NCBI GenBank assembly: GCA_002484335.1
Contig: DLJQ01000014.1
Location: 102,773 to 166,772 of the forward strand
DNA from: Flavobacteriales bacterium UBA7612
Lineage (GTDB): Bacteria > Bacteroidota > Bacteroidia > Flavobacteriales > Weeksellaceae
DNA length: 64,000 bases
Direction: 5' to 3'
This document shows, piece after piece, positions 1 through 9,697 of this stretch; position 1 is the stretch's first letter; each line of letters starts with the position of its first letter. The notes below the pieces were generated by a model. The model had not been told where the DNA came from and made no database searches. It worked only from the letters and a program-made list of their open reading frames with translations. The position numbers were made by a program, and so were the translations under genes.

Positions 1-26
1 TATCTCGCTTTTTTTATTTTATTATA

Positions 27-1361
27 TTAATGTTTTATATCATCAATATCATTTGGATTATGTTTATACTTAAATATTATAGCAAATAGTATTGTAACCA
101 CTAAAGCATAACCTGAAAATATAAACCATGAATGCCTCCAACCTTCTAATTGAGCAGATAAATCTGTTTGACTAAATACATAATGATTTACTATATATTG
201 AGCAATTAGCATTCCTACTGTAGCTCCAAAACCATTAGTCATCATCATAAAAACCCCTTGAGCAGAAGAACGAATTTTTTCATTTGTTTCTTTATCTACA
301 TATAAAGAACCTGATACATTAAAGAAATCAAATGCAATTCCATAAACAATCATGGATAATATAAACATCCAAACTCCAGAACCAGGATCTCCTAATCCAA
401 ATAATCCAAATCTTAATACCCAACCTATCATTGCCATCAACATTACTATTTTAATTCCAAAACGTTTTAGAAAAAACGGAATCAATAAAATACATAATGT
501 TTCTGATACTTGTGATAAAGAAATTAATGCATTTGCATTACTAGCTCCCCAAGAATTTGCATACTGAGGAACATCTTTAAAAGTTGTAATAAAAGGATTT
601 GCATAACCATTTGTAATCTGTAAAGAAACACCTAAAAGCATTGAGAAGATAAAAAATACTGCCATTTTTTTATCTTTGAATAAAGCAAAAGCTTTTAATC
701 CAAATGCATCAGATATTGTTTGTTTTTCTGATGATTTACTTATAGGGCAATTTGGAAGTACTAAACTATACAAGAATAATACTACTCCTAAAATACCAGA
801 AACAAAAAATTGGAAATAATTTGACTGAAAGCTTACAAATCCTGAATCACTAGAAAAATTAAAAGTGAAAGCTCCATCTTTAAAACCTGAAAAATTCACA
901 AATAACATAGCAAAAATAAAACCTACAGTTCCAAATGTTCTTATTGGAGGGAAGGCCTTTATGGTATCCAAGTTATTCTGTTTTAAAATAGTGTAAGCTG
1001 TTGAATTAGAAAGTGCAATTGTAGGCATAAAAAATGCTACACTAAACGAGTATAATGTAAAAATAATCGTAAAATCAACATTATCACCAGCAGTATAACC
1101 GTAATATCCTGTTGCAAACATAAAAATTGCTGCAAATAAATGATTCAATCCTAATAAACGTTGAACTGGAATCCATCTATCAGCAACTATACCCATAATG
1201 GCAGGCATAAAAATCGATACAATACCTTGCATCGCATAAAAAAGACCAATTTTAGGGCCTAAGCCAACTGATCCTAAGTAATTCCCCATAGAAGTGAGGT
1301 ATGCTCCCCATACCGCAAATTCAAGGAAACTCATGATTGTAAGTCTAAACTTTACAGACAT
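27..1361 (-). CDS. MFS nucleoside:H+ symporter (NupG/XapB-like)
   Basis: Major facilitator protein of 444 residues with about 12 hydrophobic segments and almost no soluble domain. The N-terminus (FLEFAVWGAYLTSMGNYL, residues 12-29) and the following GLFYAMQGIVSIFMPAIMG segment match the nucleoside-proton symporter family of NupG and XapB. The expected role is uptake of nucleosides across the inner membrane. The first ATG is used; a second ATG nine codons in is also possible. It lies 18 bp downstream of the bifunctional nuclease gene on the same strand and is probably cotranscribed with it, which fits nucleoside salvage. No Flavobacteriia-specific substrate can be read from the sequence. Confidence 0.85.
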   Translation of the reverse strand: MSVKFRLTIMSFLEFAVWGAYLTSMGNYLGSVGLGPKIGLFYAMQGIVSIFMPAIMGIVADRWIPVQRLLGLNHLFAAIFMFATGYYGYTAGDNVDFTIIFTLYSFSVAFFMPTIALSNSTAYTILKQNNLDTIKAFPPIRTFGTVGFIFAMLFVNFSGFKDGAFTFNFSSDSGFVSFQSNYFQFFVSGILGVVLFLYSLVLPNCPISKSSEKQTISDAFGLKAFALFKDKKMAVFFIFSMLLGVSLQITNGYANPFITTFKDVPQYANSWGASNANALISLSQVSETLCILLIPFFLKRFGIKIVMLMAMIGWVLRFGLFGLGDPGSGVWMFILSMIVYGIAFDFFNVSGSLYVDKETNEKIRSSAQGVFMMMTNGFGATVGMLIAQYIVNHYVFSQTDLSAQLEGWRHSWFIFSGYALVVTILFAIIFKYKHNPNDIDDIKH

Positions 1362-1379
1362 AATTATATGAAATAGTTA

Positions 1380-2012
1380 TTAGTTTTCCATGTTATCTAT
1401 CTGATCACGTAAGCGAGCGGCTAATTCGTAATCCTCATTTTGTACAGCTTTATCCATTTCAGATTGTAAATCTTCTTTAGACCAACCTTCAAATTCATTT
1501 GTATCAGACAAATCATTTTCAATTCCTGCTAGAATATCCAGATCATCTTCAAAATTATTGGCTGCACGACGCATGTTTTCTTCTTCCTCGAAAACATCTA
1601 AATGAATTCCAGCTTTCTCAACAACATGTTCATAGGCATATATAGGGGCATTAAAACGGACTGCTAAAGCAATAGCATCAGAAGTTCTTGAGTCTATTTC
1701 AGCATGACGACCTTCATCATTAGAAAAAACAATGTTTGAATAAAAAACACCATCCTCTAATTTATAAATATAAATAGATTCTACAGTTAAGTCAAATTCT
1801 TTTCCTAAAGAAAGAAATAAATCGTGTGTTAAAGGACGTGGAGGATTAATATCTTTTTCCAAAGCAAGTGCTATAGCCTGTGCCTCAAAACTTCCTATAA
1901 TAATTGGTAATTTTCTTCCTCCTACATTTTCTTCAAGAATCAAAGCATAAGCTCCTGTTTGAGTCTGACTGTAAGAAATCCCTTTAATATTTAATCTTAT
2001 TAAATTGTCCAT
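1380..2012 (-). CDS. Bifunctional nuclease family protein (DUF151) with UVR motif
   Basis: Protein of 210 residues. Residues 1-130 form a DUF151/bifunctional nuclease domain (for example GRKLPIIIGSFEAQAIALAL and SRTSDAIALAVRFNAPIY). After an acidic linker, the last 27 residues (MDKAVQNEDYELAARLRDQI) form a UVR motif like those of UvrB, UvrC and ClpC. The family has reported DNase/RNase activity, but the cellular role is uncertain. This two-part form is usual in Flavobacteriia. It precedes the nucleoside permease by 18 bp, so nucleic-acid or nucleoside turnover is a reasonable guess. The upstream etfA terminator separates it from the etf genes. Confidence 0.88.
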   Translation of the reverse strand: MDNLIRLNIKGISYSQTQTGAYALILEENVGGRKLPIIIGSFEAQAIALALEKDINPPRPLTHDLFLSLGKEFDLTVESIYIYKLEDGVFYSNIVFSNDEGRHAEIDSRTSDAIALAVRFNAPIYAYEHVVEKAGIHLDVFEEEENMRRAANNFEDDLDILAGIENDLSDTNEFEGWSKEDLQSEMDKAVQNEDYELAARLRDQIDNMEN

Positions 2013-2068
2013 TTGGGTGTAAATCTATGAAAAACTGATGAATAATTAATCTTTTTTTAACAAATAAA

Positions 2069-2098
2069 AAATCCGAATCATATGATAGACTCGGATTT
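2069..2098 (-). terminator. Intrinsic terminator after etfBA
   Basis: Eleven-base arms (2069-2079 and 2088-2098, one G-U pair) close an 8-nt loop. On the minus strand the hairpin is followed by a T-rich run. It lies between etfA and the DUF151 gene, so it should end the etfB-etfA transcript. Confidence 0.8.
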
Positions 2099-2126
2099 AT
2101 AATATAATAGTTTTTACAAATAAAAA

Positions 2127-3077
2127 TTACCCTTTAAACTTTTTTAACTCTTCAGTAAGTTTAGGAACAACATCAAAAGCATCACCAACAATTCCATAAT
2201 CAGCTGATTTAAAGAATGGAGCTTCAGGATCATTATTAATAACTACAATTGTTTTAGAACCATTAACACCAGCTAAATGTTGAATTGCACCAGAAATACC
2301 GATTGCAATATATAATTTAGGTGCAATTGCTTTACCTGTTTGCCCTACATGCTCTGCATGTGGTCTCCAACCAACATCAGCAACTGGTTTTGATGAAGCT
2401 GTAGCAGCCCCTAAAACATTTGCTAAATCTTCAATAATTCCCCAATTTTCAGGACCTTTCATCCCTCTACCTGCAGAAACCACTATATCAGCTTCTTTTA
2501 GATCTATTTTATTTGATGAAGCCAAATCAGTTGAAATAACTTTTACTTTTACATCTGAACCTGTAACAGAAATTGAAGCTACTTCTTCTGTACCTGAAAC
2601 TTGACTTTCCTTAATGCCAAAAGAATTTTGTAAAATAGTAATAACTATTTTACCTGTTACAGAAACTGTTTCTATTCCTTTTCCAGAAAATGATTTTCTT
2701 GCTACAGTAAATGGACTTACCGAGGATGGAGCCTTTTCAACATTAGTCACTAAAGATGCTCCTGTTTTATAAGCTAATACAGGCGCTATTGTAGCTCCTT
2801 CATTTGTTGAAGGTAATATAATTATATCTCCTTGAGCAACTTCAGCTAAAGCTTTAGCATAAGAATTAGCATCAAATTTATTTAAAACATCATTTTGTAT
2901 TTTTAATACTTTTGATGCTCCATATTTATATAATTCGTCTGCAGGTGAGTCTCCAAATACTATTGCAGTAACAGTATCTCCAGATAAATCTGCAGTTACT
3001 TTTGCATATGAAACAGCTTCTAAACCTGCTTTTTTATATTTTCCTTCGTGTGATTCTGCGAATACAAAAATTGCCAT
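2127..3077 (-). CDS. etfA: Electron transfer flavoprotein alpha subunit
   Basis: ETF alpha, 316 residues, the usual length. It carries FAD in a heterodimer with EtfB and passes electrons from acyl-CoA and other dehydrogenases to ETF:quinone oxidoreductase. The C-terminal FAD domain is complete: SAGRGMKGPENW at 201-212, GQTGK at 245-249, GISGAIQHLAG at 260-270 and NNDPEAPFF at 281-289. The N-terminal domain begins MAIFVFAESHEGKYKKAGLEA. It follows etfB by 26 bp on the same strand, and the terminator at 2069-2098 closes the pair. Confidence 0.97.
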   Translation of the reverse strand: MAIFVFAESHEGKYKKAGLEAVSYAKVTADLSGDTVTAIVFGDSPADELYKYGASKVLKIQNDVLNKFDANSYAKALAEVAQGDIIILPSTNEGATIAPVLAYKTGASLVTNVEKAPSSVSPFTVARKSFSGKGIETVSVTGKIVITILQNSFGIKESQVSGTEEVASISVTGSDVKVKVISTDLASSNKIDLKEADIVVSAGRGMKGPENWGIIEDLANVLGAATASSKPVADVGWRPHAEHVGQTGKAIAPKLYIAIGISGAIQHLAGVNGSKTIVVINNDPEAPFFKSADYGIVGDAFDVVPKLTEELKKFKG

Positions 3078-3103
3078 AATAATTTCTTTTTTAGTGATTG
3101 TTT

Positions 3104-3850
3104 TTAGATAACTTTAGCTTCCTCATGTAATAATCTTACTAATTCAGCAACATTATCTTTATCAATTAATGTTACATTACCTCTTTCAACTGGTTTTTCA
3201 AAACCAACAATTTCTACTTTTGATTCAGTAGACTCAGAAGCAACTACATTAATTTGTTTTGTGCGAGCTTGCATTATTCCTCTCATATTTGGGATTCTTA
3301 TCGCAGACTCTTCTACTAAACCTTTTTGACCTGCAATAACAACTGGTAATGCCACTTCAATTATCTCTTTACCTCCATCTATTTCACGAACCACTTTAGC
3401 TGTAGAACCTTCCAGTTCTAAACCTATACTTGCGTTAACAAAGGCATAATCTAAAATTGCAGCAATAAAACCAGGAACAGCTCCTCCATTATAATCAATA
3501 GATTCCTTTCCTGCTAAAATCAAGTCATACCCCCCTTCTTTAACAATTTTTGCTATTTGAGTAGCAACAAAAAAATCATCTTTTGCTTCACTATCCACTC
3601 TTATTCCATCATTAGCTCCAATTGCTAATGCTTTACGCATCACAGGATCAACAGAAGCGTCTCCAACTGTAACAATCGTTACAGTTGCTCCTAATTTTTC
3701 TTGTAAATCTATTGCCTTATTTAAAGAAATCTCATCATGTGGATTGATAACAAACTGTACTCCAGTCTTATCAAATAATTTTCCATCAGCTGTAAAATTA
3801 ATTTTAGCAGTAGTATCTGGTACACTACTAATACAAACTAATATCTTCAT
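3104..3850 (-). CDS. etfB: Electron transfer flavoprotein beta subunit
   Basis: ETF beta, 248 residues from the ATG at 3850 (MKILVCISSVPDTTAKI). An in-frame extension of 19 codons upstream is hydrophobic, Lys-rich and absent from the family, so I reject it. Typical features are NPHDEISLNKAIDL, the nucleotide-binding VGDASVDPVMRKALAIGAND and SIDYNGGAVPGFIAA. It partners with etfA directly downstream. tatC ends 68 bp upstream and is probably a separate unit. Confidence 0.96.
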   Translation of the reverse strand: MKILVCISSVPDTTAKINFTADGKLFDKTGVQFVINPHDEISLNKAIDLQEKLGATVTIVTVGDASVDPVMRKALAIGANDGIRVDSEAKDDFFVATQIAKIVKEGGYDLILAGKESIDYNGGAVPGFIAAILDYAFVNASIGLELEGSTAKVVREIDGGKEIIEVALPVVIAGQKGLVEESAIRIPNMRGIMQARTKQINVVASESTESKVEIVGFEKPVERGNVTLIDKDNVAELVRLLHEEAKVI

Positions 3851-3918
3851 AATTTTGTGTGTTTTTTTCTTGTATTGTAAAAATAAATAAAAAAAATTAC
3901 TATGCAAGCATAATAATG

Positions 3919-4749
3919 TTAATTCTTAACAACTTCTTTATTTTTAGTTCTTAATTGCTTCTTATATACTGATGTAGAAATAATTACACTCAATTCATAT
4001 AAGATCCAAAGAGGAATTGTAACTAGAATCATACTATAAACATCATTAGGAGTTATCGCTGCAGCAATAACTAAAACAACAATAAAAGCATGTTTTCTAT
4101 ACTCTTTTAAGAATTTAGGTTTTAAGATACCTATTGCTGTTAAAAAATAAACAAATATTGGCATCAAAAACATTATCCCCATAGATAATAATAGCTGAAC
4201 AAATAAATCAATATAACTAGGTAACGTCCATGTATTACCTACACCAAAAGGATCATATGTAAACAAAAACTGTGTACATAAAGGTAACAACATAAAATAA
4301 CTAAATGATACACCTATTAAAAAAAAGAATATGATTGATAATATAGTTAACCCTGCATATTTTCTCTCTGATTCTTTTAAAGCTGGATTAATAAATCTCC
4401 ATAATTCATATATAATATATGGCATAGCTAAAATAACTCCACATATAATAATTGCAAAGAATTGTGATGTAATTTGACCCGAAGGATTAAGGTTTGTTAA
4501 TTCTTTAGATATATCAAATGATTCTGTATATATTTTACCATAACCAGTCCATTCTCCAAAATTATTAAATAAATTAAATGTCGGAAAAGTCGATTTTAAT
4601 GGAGCCATAATTACAAATTCAACTAATTCTTCCCAATAATAAGTAGCAATAAGAGATGTAACTATAATTGCTATAATTGCTCTAGTAAGATGCCCTCTCA
4701 ATTCTCCAACATGAGCCAAAAAGGACATATTTGTTTTTTTACTTCCCAT
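3919..4749 (-). CDS. tatC: Sec-independent translocase subunit TatC
   Basis: Six-span membrane protein of 276 residues that forms the twin-arginine signal-peptide receptor with TatA/TatB. The N-terminal FLAHVGELRGHLTRAI (about 10-25) is the conserved TatC start. The P-loop PALKESERKYAG and the final hydrophobic segments are in place. A polar periplasmic loop of about 50 residues follows the first span, longer than in E. coli TatC but usual in Bacteroidota. The kpsF stop lies 3 bp upstream, so the two are cotranscribed. No tatA is nearby. The ATG at codon 8 is an alternative start. Confidence 0.95.
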   Translation of the reverse strand: MGSKKTNMSFLAHVGELRGHLTRAIIAIIVTSLIATYYWEELVEFVIMAPLKSTFPTFNLFNNFGEWTGYGKIYTESFDISKELTNLNPSGQITSQFFAIIICGVILAMPYIIYELWRFINPALKESERKYAGLTILSIIFFFLIGVSFSYFMLLPLCTQFLFTYDPFGVGNTWTLPSYIDLFVQLLLSMGIMFLMPIFVYFLTAIGILKPKFLKEYRKHAFIVVLVIAAAITPNDVYSMILVTIPLWILYELSVIISTSVYKKQLRTKNKEVVKN

Positions 4750-4752
4750 AAT

Positions 4753-5718
4753 CTACTCTATTCCTTCATTTAAAATTGAGTGAATATCCAAAATTCCATA
4801 ATAGTTGTTATTTTCATCAACAACAACTAATTGCCCTATACTATTTTGTCGAAGAATAGTCAAAGCTTCTCTTGCTTTTTCAGATTTATTAATTGTTTTA
4901 GGATTCATAGAAGCTATATCTTTTGCTAATAAATGTTGAAAATTATCATTATTTAATAACATACGACGTAAATCTCCATCAGTAATTACTCCTACTATTT
5001 TATTATCATCCATTACAACTGTAATTCCGTGCCTACCTGATGTTAACGAATTTATAACATCGGTTATAGATGAATTTGGTGATACAAAAGGTTTTCTTTC
5101 TGAATCTACAATATTTTCAACTGTCCAAAGAAGTCTTTTTCCTAAAGCTCCTCCTGGATGATATTTAGCAAAATCATCTTGTGTAAACATTCTCATTTTC
5201 ATAAGTGTAACTGCAATCGCATCTCCCATTACCAATTGAGAAGTTGTAGATGTTGTTGGAGCTAAATTAACTGGACAAGCCTCTTTGTCTATATTAATAT
5301 CTAAAACGATATCTGAAGCCTTTGCTAATTCAGACTTTAAATTAGATGTTAATGCAATTAATACAGATGAATATTGTTTAAGAATCGGTGCTAAATAAGT
5401 AATCTCTGGTGTATTTCCACTTTTTGATATACATAAAACAATATCCTCTGGTTGAACCAATCCTAAATCACCATGTATTGCCTCAGTTGCATGAAGAAAT
5501 TGACTTGGTGTACCTGTAGAATTTAATGTTGCCACTATCTTATTTGCTATATGAGCACTTTTTCCAACACCTACAATAACTAATTTTCCTTTAGAATTGT
5601 AAATTGCATTTACTGCTTCTACAAATGCCTCATTAATACGAGATGAAATCTCTTGTAACGCTTGAATTTCTTCCTGAAAAACGTTTTGTGCTATTTTTAT
5701 TAATTCTGAATTTCCCAC
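4753..5718 (-). CDS. kpsF: D-arabinose 5-phosphate isomerase (KpsF/GutQ family)
   Basis: Isomerase of 321 residues that interconverts ribulose 5-phosphate and arabinose 5-phosphate, the first step toward KDO for lipopolysaccharide. The SIS domain covers about 35-175, with GVGKSAHIA at 50-58, SKSGNTPE at 98-105, NLAPTTSTT at 151-159 and HPGGALGK at 187-194. Two CBS domains follow (about 205-255 and 268-321). Length and order match the family. It is divergent from recQ and followed 3 bp later by tatC. Confidence 0.95.
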   Translation of the reverse strand: MGNSELIKIAQNVFQEEIQALQEISSRINEAFVEAVNAIYNSKGKLVIVGVGKSAHIANKIVATLNSTGTPSQFLHATEAIHGDLGLVQPEDIVLCISKSGNTPEITYLAPILKQYSSVLIALTSNLKSELAKASDIVLDINIDKEACPVNLAPTTSTTSQLVMGDAIAVTLMKMRMFTQDDFAKYHPGGALGKRLLWTVENIVDSERKPFVSPNSSITDVINSLTSGRHGITVVMDDNKIVGVITDGDLRRMLLNNDNFQHLLAKDIASMNPKTINKSEKAREALTILRQNSIGQLVVVDENNNYYGILDIHSILNEGIE

Positions 5719-5820
5719 AATAAAATTTATATTGTCTATATTTAAAATAATTCGTAATTTTACTCTCCTTTTTTATTATCACTCAATTATATAAAAATTG
5801 TGCGTATATTTAAGAGGTAT

Positions 5821-5828
5821 CAAATATA
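5821..5828 (-). promoter_or_regulatory. Candidate -7 element for kpsF-tatC
   Basis: Minus-strand TATATTTG fits the Bacteroidota -7 consensus TAnnTTTG. It would give a leader of about 95 nt before kpsF. No clear TTTG lies at the -33 position, so this is a weak call. Confidence 0.35.
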
Positions 5829-5870
5829 GGAACTATTTATTTATATTATTAATTTTAGTCTTTTGCGTAG

Positions 5871-8072
5871 ATGGAAGCCACTTCGAAAAACTTAACATCT
5901 TACCTTAAAAAATATTTTGGTTTTGACCAATTTAAAGGACAGCAGCATGAAATCATTACAAGTTTATTAAACAATGAAGATGTATTTGTTTTAATGCCTA
6001 CTGGAGGAGGTAAGTCTTTATGTTATCAATTACCGGCATTAATGTCTGATGGAGTAGCGATTATTGTTTCACCTCTAATCGCTCTAATGAAAAATCAAGT
6101 AGATGCAATACGTGGTATTTCAGAAAATAATGGAATTGCGCATGTATTAAATTCATCTTTAAATAAGTCTGAAACCAAAACGGTGATGACAGATATTAAA
6201 GATGGTGTTACAAAATTGTTATACGTTGCACCTGAATCTTTAACAAAAGAGGAATATATTGATTTTTTCAAGTCAGTGAAAATTTCTTTTTTTGCTATTG
6301 ATGAAGCGCATTGTATATCTGAATGGGGTCATGATTTTAGACCAGAGTATCGTAATCTGAAATCTATCATAAACAAAATTGGAGACGCTCCTATTATTGC
6401 ATTAACAGCTACTGCTACTCCAAAAGTACAAGAAGATATTCAAAAAACTTTAGGTATGCAAAGTGCTAAAGTTTTTAAAGATTCTTTTAATCGTACAAAC
6501 TTGTTTTATGAAATACGTCCTAAAGTAGATCAGGATAAACAGATTATAAAATTCATCAAGCAAAATGATGGAAAATCTGGTGTTATTTACTGCTTGAGTA
6601 GAAAAAAGGTTGAAGAAATCACTCAACTTTTACAAGTTAATGGAATTAATGCTATTCCATACCATGCTGGATTAGATGCAAAAACACGCAGTAAACATCA
6701 AGATATGTTTTTGATGGAAGATGCAAGTGTTGTTGTGGCTACAATTGCATTTGGAATGGGAATAGATAAACCTGACGTTCGTTTTGTTATTCATTACGAC
6801 ATGCCAAAATCTCTAGAAAGTTACTATCAAGAAACTGGACGAGCTGGACGTGATGGTGGTGAAGGAATTTGTCTTGCTTTTTACGATTATAAAGATATTG
6901 AAAAGCTCGAAAAATTCTTAGCTAGTAAGCCTGTAGCAGAACGAGAAGTGGGAATGCAATTATTATCAGAAGTTGTTGCTTATGCCGAAACATCTATGTC
7001 TCGTAGAAAATTTTTACTCCATTATTTTGGAGAAGAGTTTGACGAAAAAAATGGAAATGGTGCTAACATGGATGACAACATGCGAAATCCTAAAAAAATG
7101 ATTGAAGCTAAAGATGATGCTATAATCGCTTTAGATGTTATCATTAAAACAAAGCAAAAGTTAAAATTAAATGATGTTGTTAATGTGATTGTTGGTAAAG
7201 AAACGTCTATTACAAAATCTCATAATTTAAATTTAGAAGAATTTTTTGGTATTGGTAAAACTAAAGAAGATTACTATTGGAAATCTATTTTAAGACAATT
7301 AATTGTACGCAGTTTTCTAGAAAAAGAAATAGAATCTTATGGTGTTTTAAAAATAACTAAAGAAGGTAAAGAATTTATTACAAATCCTGTATCATTTGAA
7401 ATTGCTCAGGATATTGACTTTAAAAAATTCTTATCAGAAGGAGCATTTGACAAACAAGAAACATCTTCTACTCCTATTGCTTTTGATGATGCATTATTAA
7501 AGCAATTAAAAGATTTAAGAAAAAAAATTGCAAAAAAACATCAAATACCTCCATTTGCTGTTTTTCAAGATTCTAGTCTTGATGATATGACAATGCAATA
7601 TCCTACAAGTATAAAAGAACTAACAAATGTTTATGGTGTAGGTGAAGGTAAAGCTCAAAAATTTGGTAAGGATTTTGTAGAATTTATAGCTCAATATGTA
7701 AAGGATAACGATATTATTCGTCCTGAAGACATGGTCATAAAACAAGTTGCAGACAAAGCAAGCCATAAAGTTTATATTATTCAATCAACAGATAGAAAAT
7801 TAAATCTAGAGGATGTTGCAGCAGCTAAAAAAATGTCAATGAGTGATTTACTTTCAGAAATGGAAAGTATCGTTTATCAAGGAACTAAATTAAATATAAA
7901 TTATTATATCGATGAAGTTTTAGATGATGACCAACAAGAAGAAATATATGAATTCTTGATGGAATCGGAATCAGATTCGATGTCTGCTTTACTTGAAGAA
8001 TTTGGAGATGATTATGATGACGAAGAATTACGTCTTATGAGAATAAAATTCATTAGCGAAGTAGCAAATTAA
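5871..8072 (+). CDS. recQ: ATP-dependent DNA helicase RecQ (lacks zinc cysteines)
   Basis: Superfamily 2 helicase of 733 residues. Motif I is PTGGGKS (43-49), the DEAH box is 144-147 within DEAHCISEWGHDFRPEY, and motif VI is QETGRAGRDG (320-329). The RecQ C-terminal region follows, then an HRDC domain (about 535-605) and an extra acidic helical tail. The zinc subdomain is unusual. SRRKFLLHYFGEEF (377-390) is present, but the four zinc cysteines of E. coli RecQ are absent; the second cluster reads NGNGANMDDN (394-403). The protein should unwind recombination and fork intermediates. It is divergent from kpsF and ends in a terminator before gpmI. Confidence 0.96.
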   Translation: MEATSKNLTSYLKKYFGFDQFKGQQHEIITSLLNNEDVFVLMPTGGGKSLCYQLPALMSDGVAIIVSPLIALMKNQVDAIRGISENNGIAHVLNSSLNKSETKTVMTDIKDGVTKLLYVAPESLTKEEYIDFFKSVKISFFAIDEAHCISEWGHDFRPEYRNLKSIINKIGDAPIIALTATATPKVQEDIQKTLGMQSAKVFKDSFNRTNLFYEIRPKVDQDKQIIKFIKQNDGKSGVIYCLSRKKVEEITQLLQVNGINAIPYHAGLDAKTRSKHQDMFLMEDASVVVATIAFGMGIDKPDVRFVIHYDMPKSLESYYQETGRAGRDGGEGICLAFYDYKDIEKLEKFLASKPVAEREVGMQLLSEVVAYAETSMSRRKFLLHYFGEEFDEKNGNGANMDDNMRNPKKMIEAKDDAIIALDVIIKTKQKLKLNDVVNVIVGKETSITKSHNLNLEEFFGIGKTKEDYYWKSILRQLIVRSFLEKEIESYGVLKITKEGKEFITNPVSFEIAQDIDFKKFLSEGAFDKQETSSTPIAFDDALLKQLKDLRKKIAKKHQIPPFAVFQDSSLDDMTMQYPTSIKELTNVYGVGEGKAQKFGKDFVEFIAQYVKDNDIIRPEDMVIKQVADKASHKVYIIQSTDRKLNLEDVAAAKKMSMSDLLSEMESIVYQGTKLNINYYIDEVLDDDQQEEIYEFLMESESDSMSALLEEFGDDYDDEELRLMRIKFISEVAN

Positions 8073-8093
8073 ACTAAATAAAAAAACCACTTT

Positions 8094-8124
8094 ACAGCCC
8101 GAAGTATTATTATCTTTGGGCTGT
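8094..8124 (+). terminator. Terminator after recQ
   Basis: Arms 8094-8104 and 8114-8124 pair over 11 bp with one G-U, around a 9-nt loop. The following sequence is AT-rich rather than a pure T run. It separates recQ from gpmI. Confidence 0.65.
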
Positions 8125-8141
8125 ATTATTAAATAAATCAC

Positions 8142-9677
8142 ATGAATAACAAAGCAATCTTAATGATTTTAGATGGTTGGGGAATTGGACCTAATCCATC
8201 TGTTTCTGCTATAGCACAAGCAAATACTCCATTTATAGATAATTGTTTCAAAAAATTTCCTAATTCGACATTAGACACTTTCGGTTTAGCCGTAGGTTTA
8301 CCTGAAGGACAAATGGGAAATTCTGAAGTTGGACACATGAATTTAGGAGCAGGACGTGTAGTTTTCCAAAATCTTGTTCGTATAAATATGGCTGCAGAAA
8401 ATGGAACTTTACAAAATGAACCAATTTTAAAAGATGCTTTTAAATATGCATTAGAAAATAATAAAAAAGTACATTTCATTGGATTAGTTTCTAATGGAGG
8501 TGTTCATTCTCATATCAAACATTTAGAAGGATTATTAGATGCTGCTAAAAGCTCTGGATTAGATAAAAATGTATTTGTTCATGCTTTTACAGACGGACGT
8601 GATACTGATCCTAAATCTGGAGAAAAATTTATTGCTCAGTTATCAAACCACATGGCAAATTCTACTGGAGAAATTGCTTCTATTGTTGGTCGTTATTATG
8701 CAATGGATCGTGATAAACGTTGGGAACGTGTAAAATTAGCATACGATGCAATGGTAAATGCAGTTGGTACAACAACTACAGATCCATTAGCTGCTATACA
8801 AAATTCATACAACGAAAATGTTACGGATGAATTTATCAAGCCAATTATTGTTACGGATGAAAATGGTCAACCAAAAGCAAAGATTGAAAATGATGATGTT
8901 GTAATTTGTTTCAATTTCCGTACTGATAGAGGACGAGAAATTACTGAAGTATTAAATCAACATGATTTTCCTGAGTATGAAATGCACAAATTAAATTTAA
9001 AGTATATTACTTTAACTGAATATGATGCTACATACACTGGAGTAGCTGTAATTTTTGATGAAAAAAATATTGTAAATACCCTAGGTGAAGTTATTGCAAA
9101 TGCAGGCCGTAAACAAATTCGTATCGCAGAAACAGAAAAATACCCCCATGTAACTTTCTTTTTCAATGGCGGACGTGAAACTCCATTTGAAGGTGAAAAT
9201 CGTATTCTTTGTGCTTCTCCAAGAGATGTTGCTACATACGACTTAAAACCTGAAATGGCAGCTTATGATATCACGAATGCTATTTTACCAGAAATAGAAA
9301 AAGAATCTGCAGATTTTATTTGTTTAAATTTTGCAAATACAGATATGGTTGGACATACTGGTGTTATGGAAGCTGCTATAAAAGCTGCTGAAGTTGTAGA
9401 TTCATGTGCAGAAAAAATTGTTAACCTTGCTATAGAACATGGCTATAACGTTGTTATTTTAGCTGACCATGGAAATTCAGATTTCATGCAAAACGAAGAT
9501 GGTTCTCCTAATACACAACATACAACAAATCCAGTACCTTTTATATTAGCACAAAAAAATATTGAATGGAATGTTTCTCATGGAAAATTAGGAGATATTG
9601 CTCCGACAATTTTAACACTAATGGGAATTGAAATTCCAACAGAAATGACTGGAGATATAATTATTCAAAAAAAATAA
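8142..9677 (+). CDS. gpmI: 2,3-bisphosphoglycerate-independent phosphoglycerate mutase
   Basis: Manganese-dependent mutase of 511 residues that interconverts 3- and 2-phosphoglycerate in glycolysis. The first metal aspartate is D11 in LMILDGWGIGP, and the catalytic serine is S61 in GQMGNSEVGHMNLGAGR. The C-terminal metal site includes FANTDMVGHTG, ILADHGNSDFM and HTTNPVPF. The length matches the family (510-515). It starts 17 bp after the recQ terminator and heads a plus-strand run with the HAD phosphatase, map and methyltransferase genes. Confidence 0.97.
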   Translation: MNNKAILMILDGWGIGPNPSVSAIAQANTPFIDNCFKKFPNSTLDTFGLAVGLPEGQMGNSEVGHMNLGAGRVVFQNLVRINMAAENGTLQNEPILKDAFKYALENNKKVHFIGLVSNGGVHSHIKHLEGLLDAAKSSGLDKNVFVHAFTDGRDTDPKSGEKFIAQLSNHMANSTGEIASIVGRYYAMDRDKRWERVKLAYDAMVNAVGTTTTDPLAAIQNSYNENVTDEFIKPIIVTDENGQPKAKIENDDVVICFNFRTDRGREITEVLNQHDFPEYEMHKLNLKYITLTEYDATYTGVAVIFDEKNIVNTLGEVIANAGRKQIRIAETEKYPHVTFFFNGGRETPFEGENRILCASPRDVATYDLKPEMAAYDITNAILPEIEKESADFICLNFANTDMVGHTGVMEAAIKAAEVVDSCAEKIVNLAIEHGYNVVILADHGNSDFMQNEDGSPNTQHTTNPVPFILAQKNIEWNVSHGKLGDIAPTILTLMGIEIPTEMTGDIIIQKK

Positions 9678-9697
9678 CCTAACCACCAATTACTATA

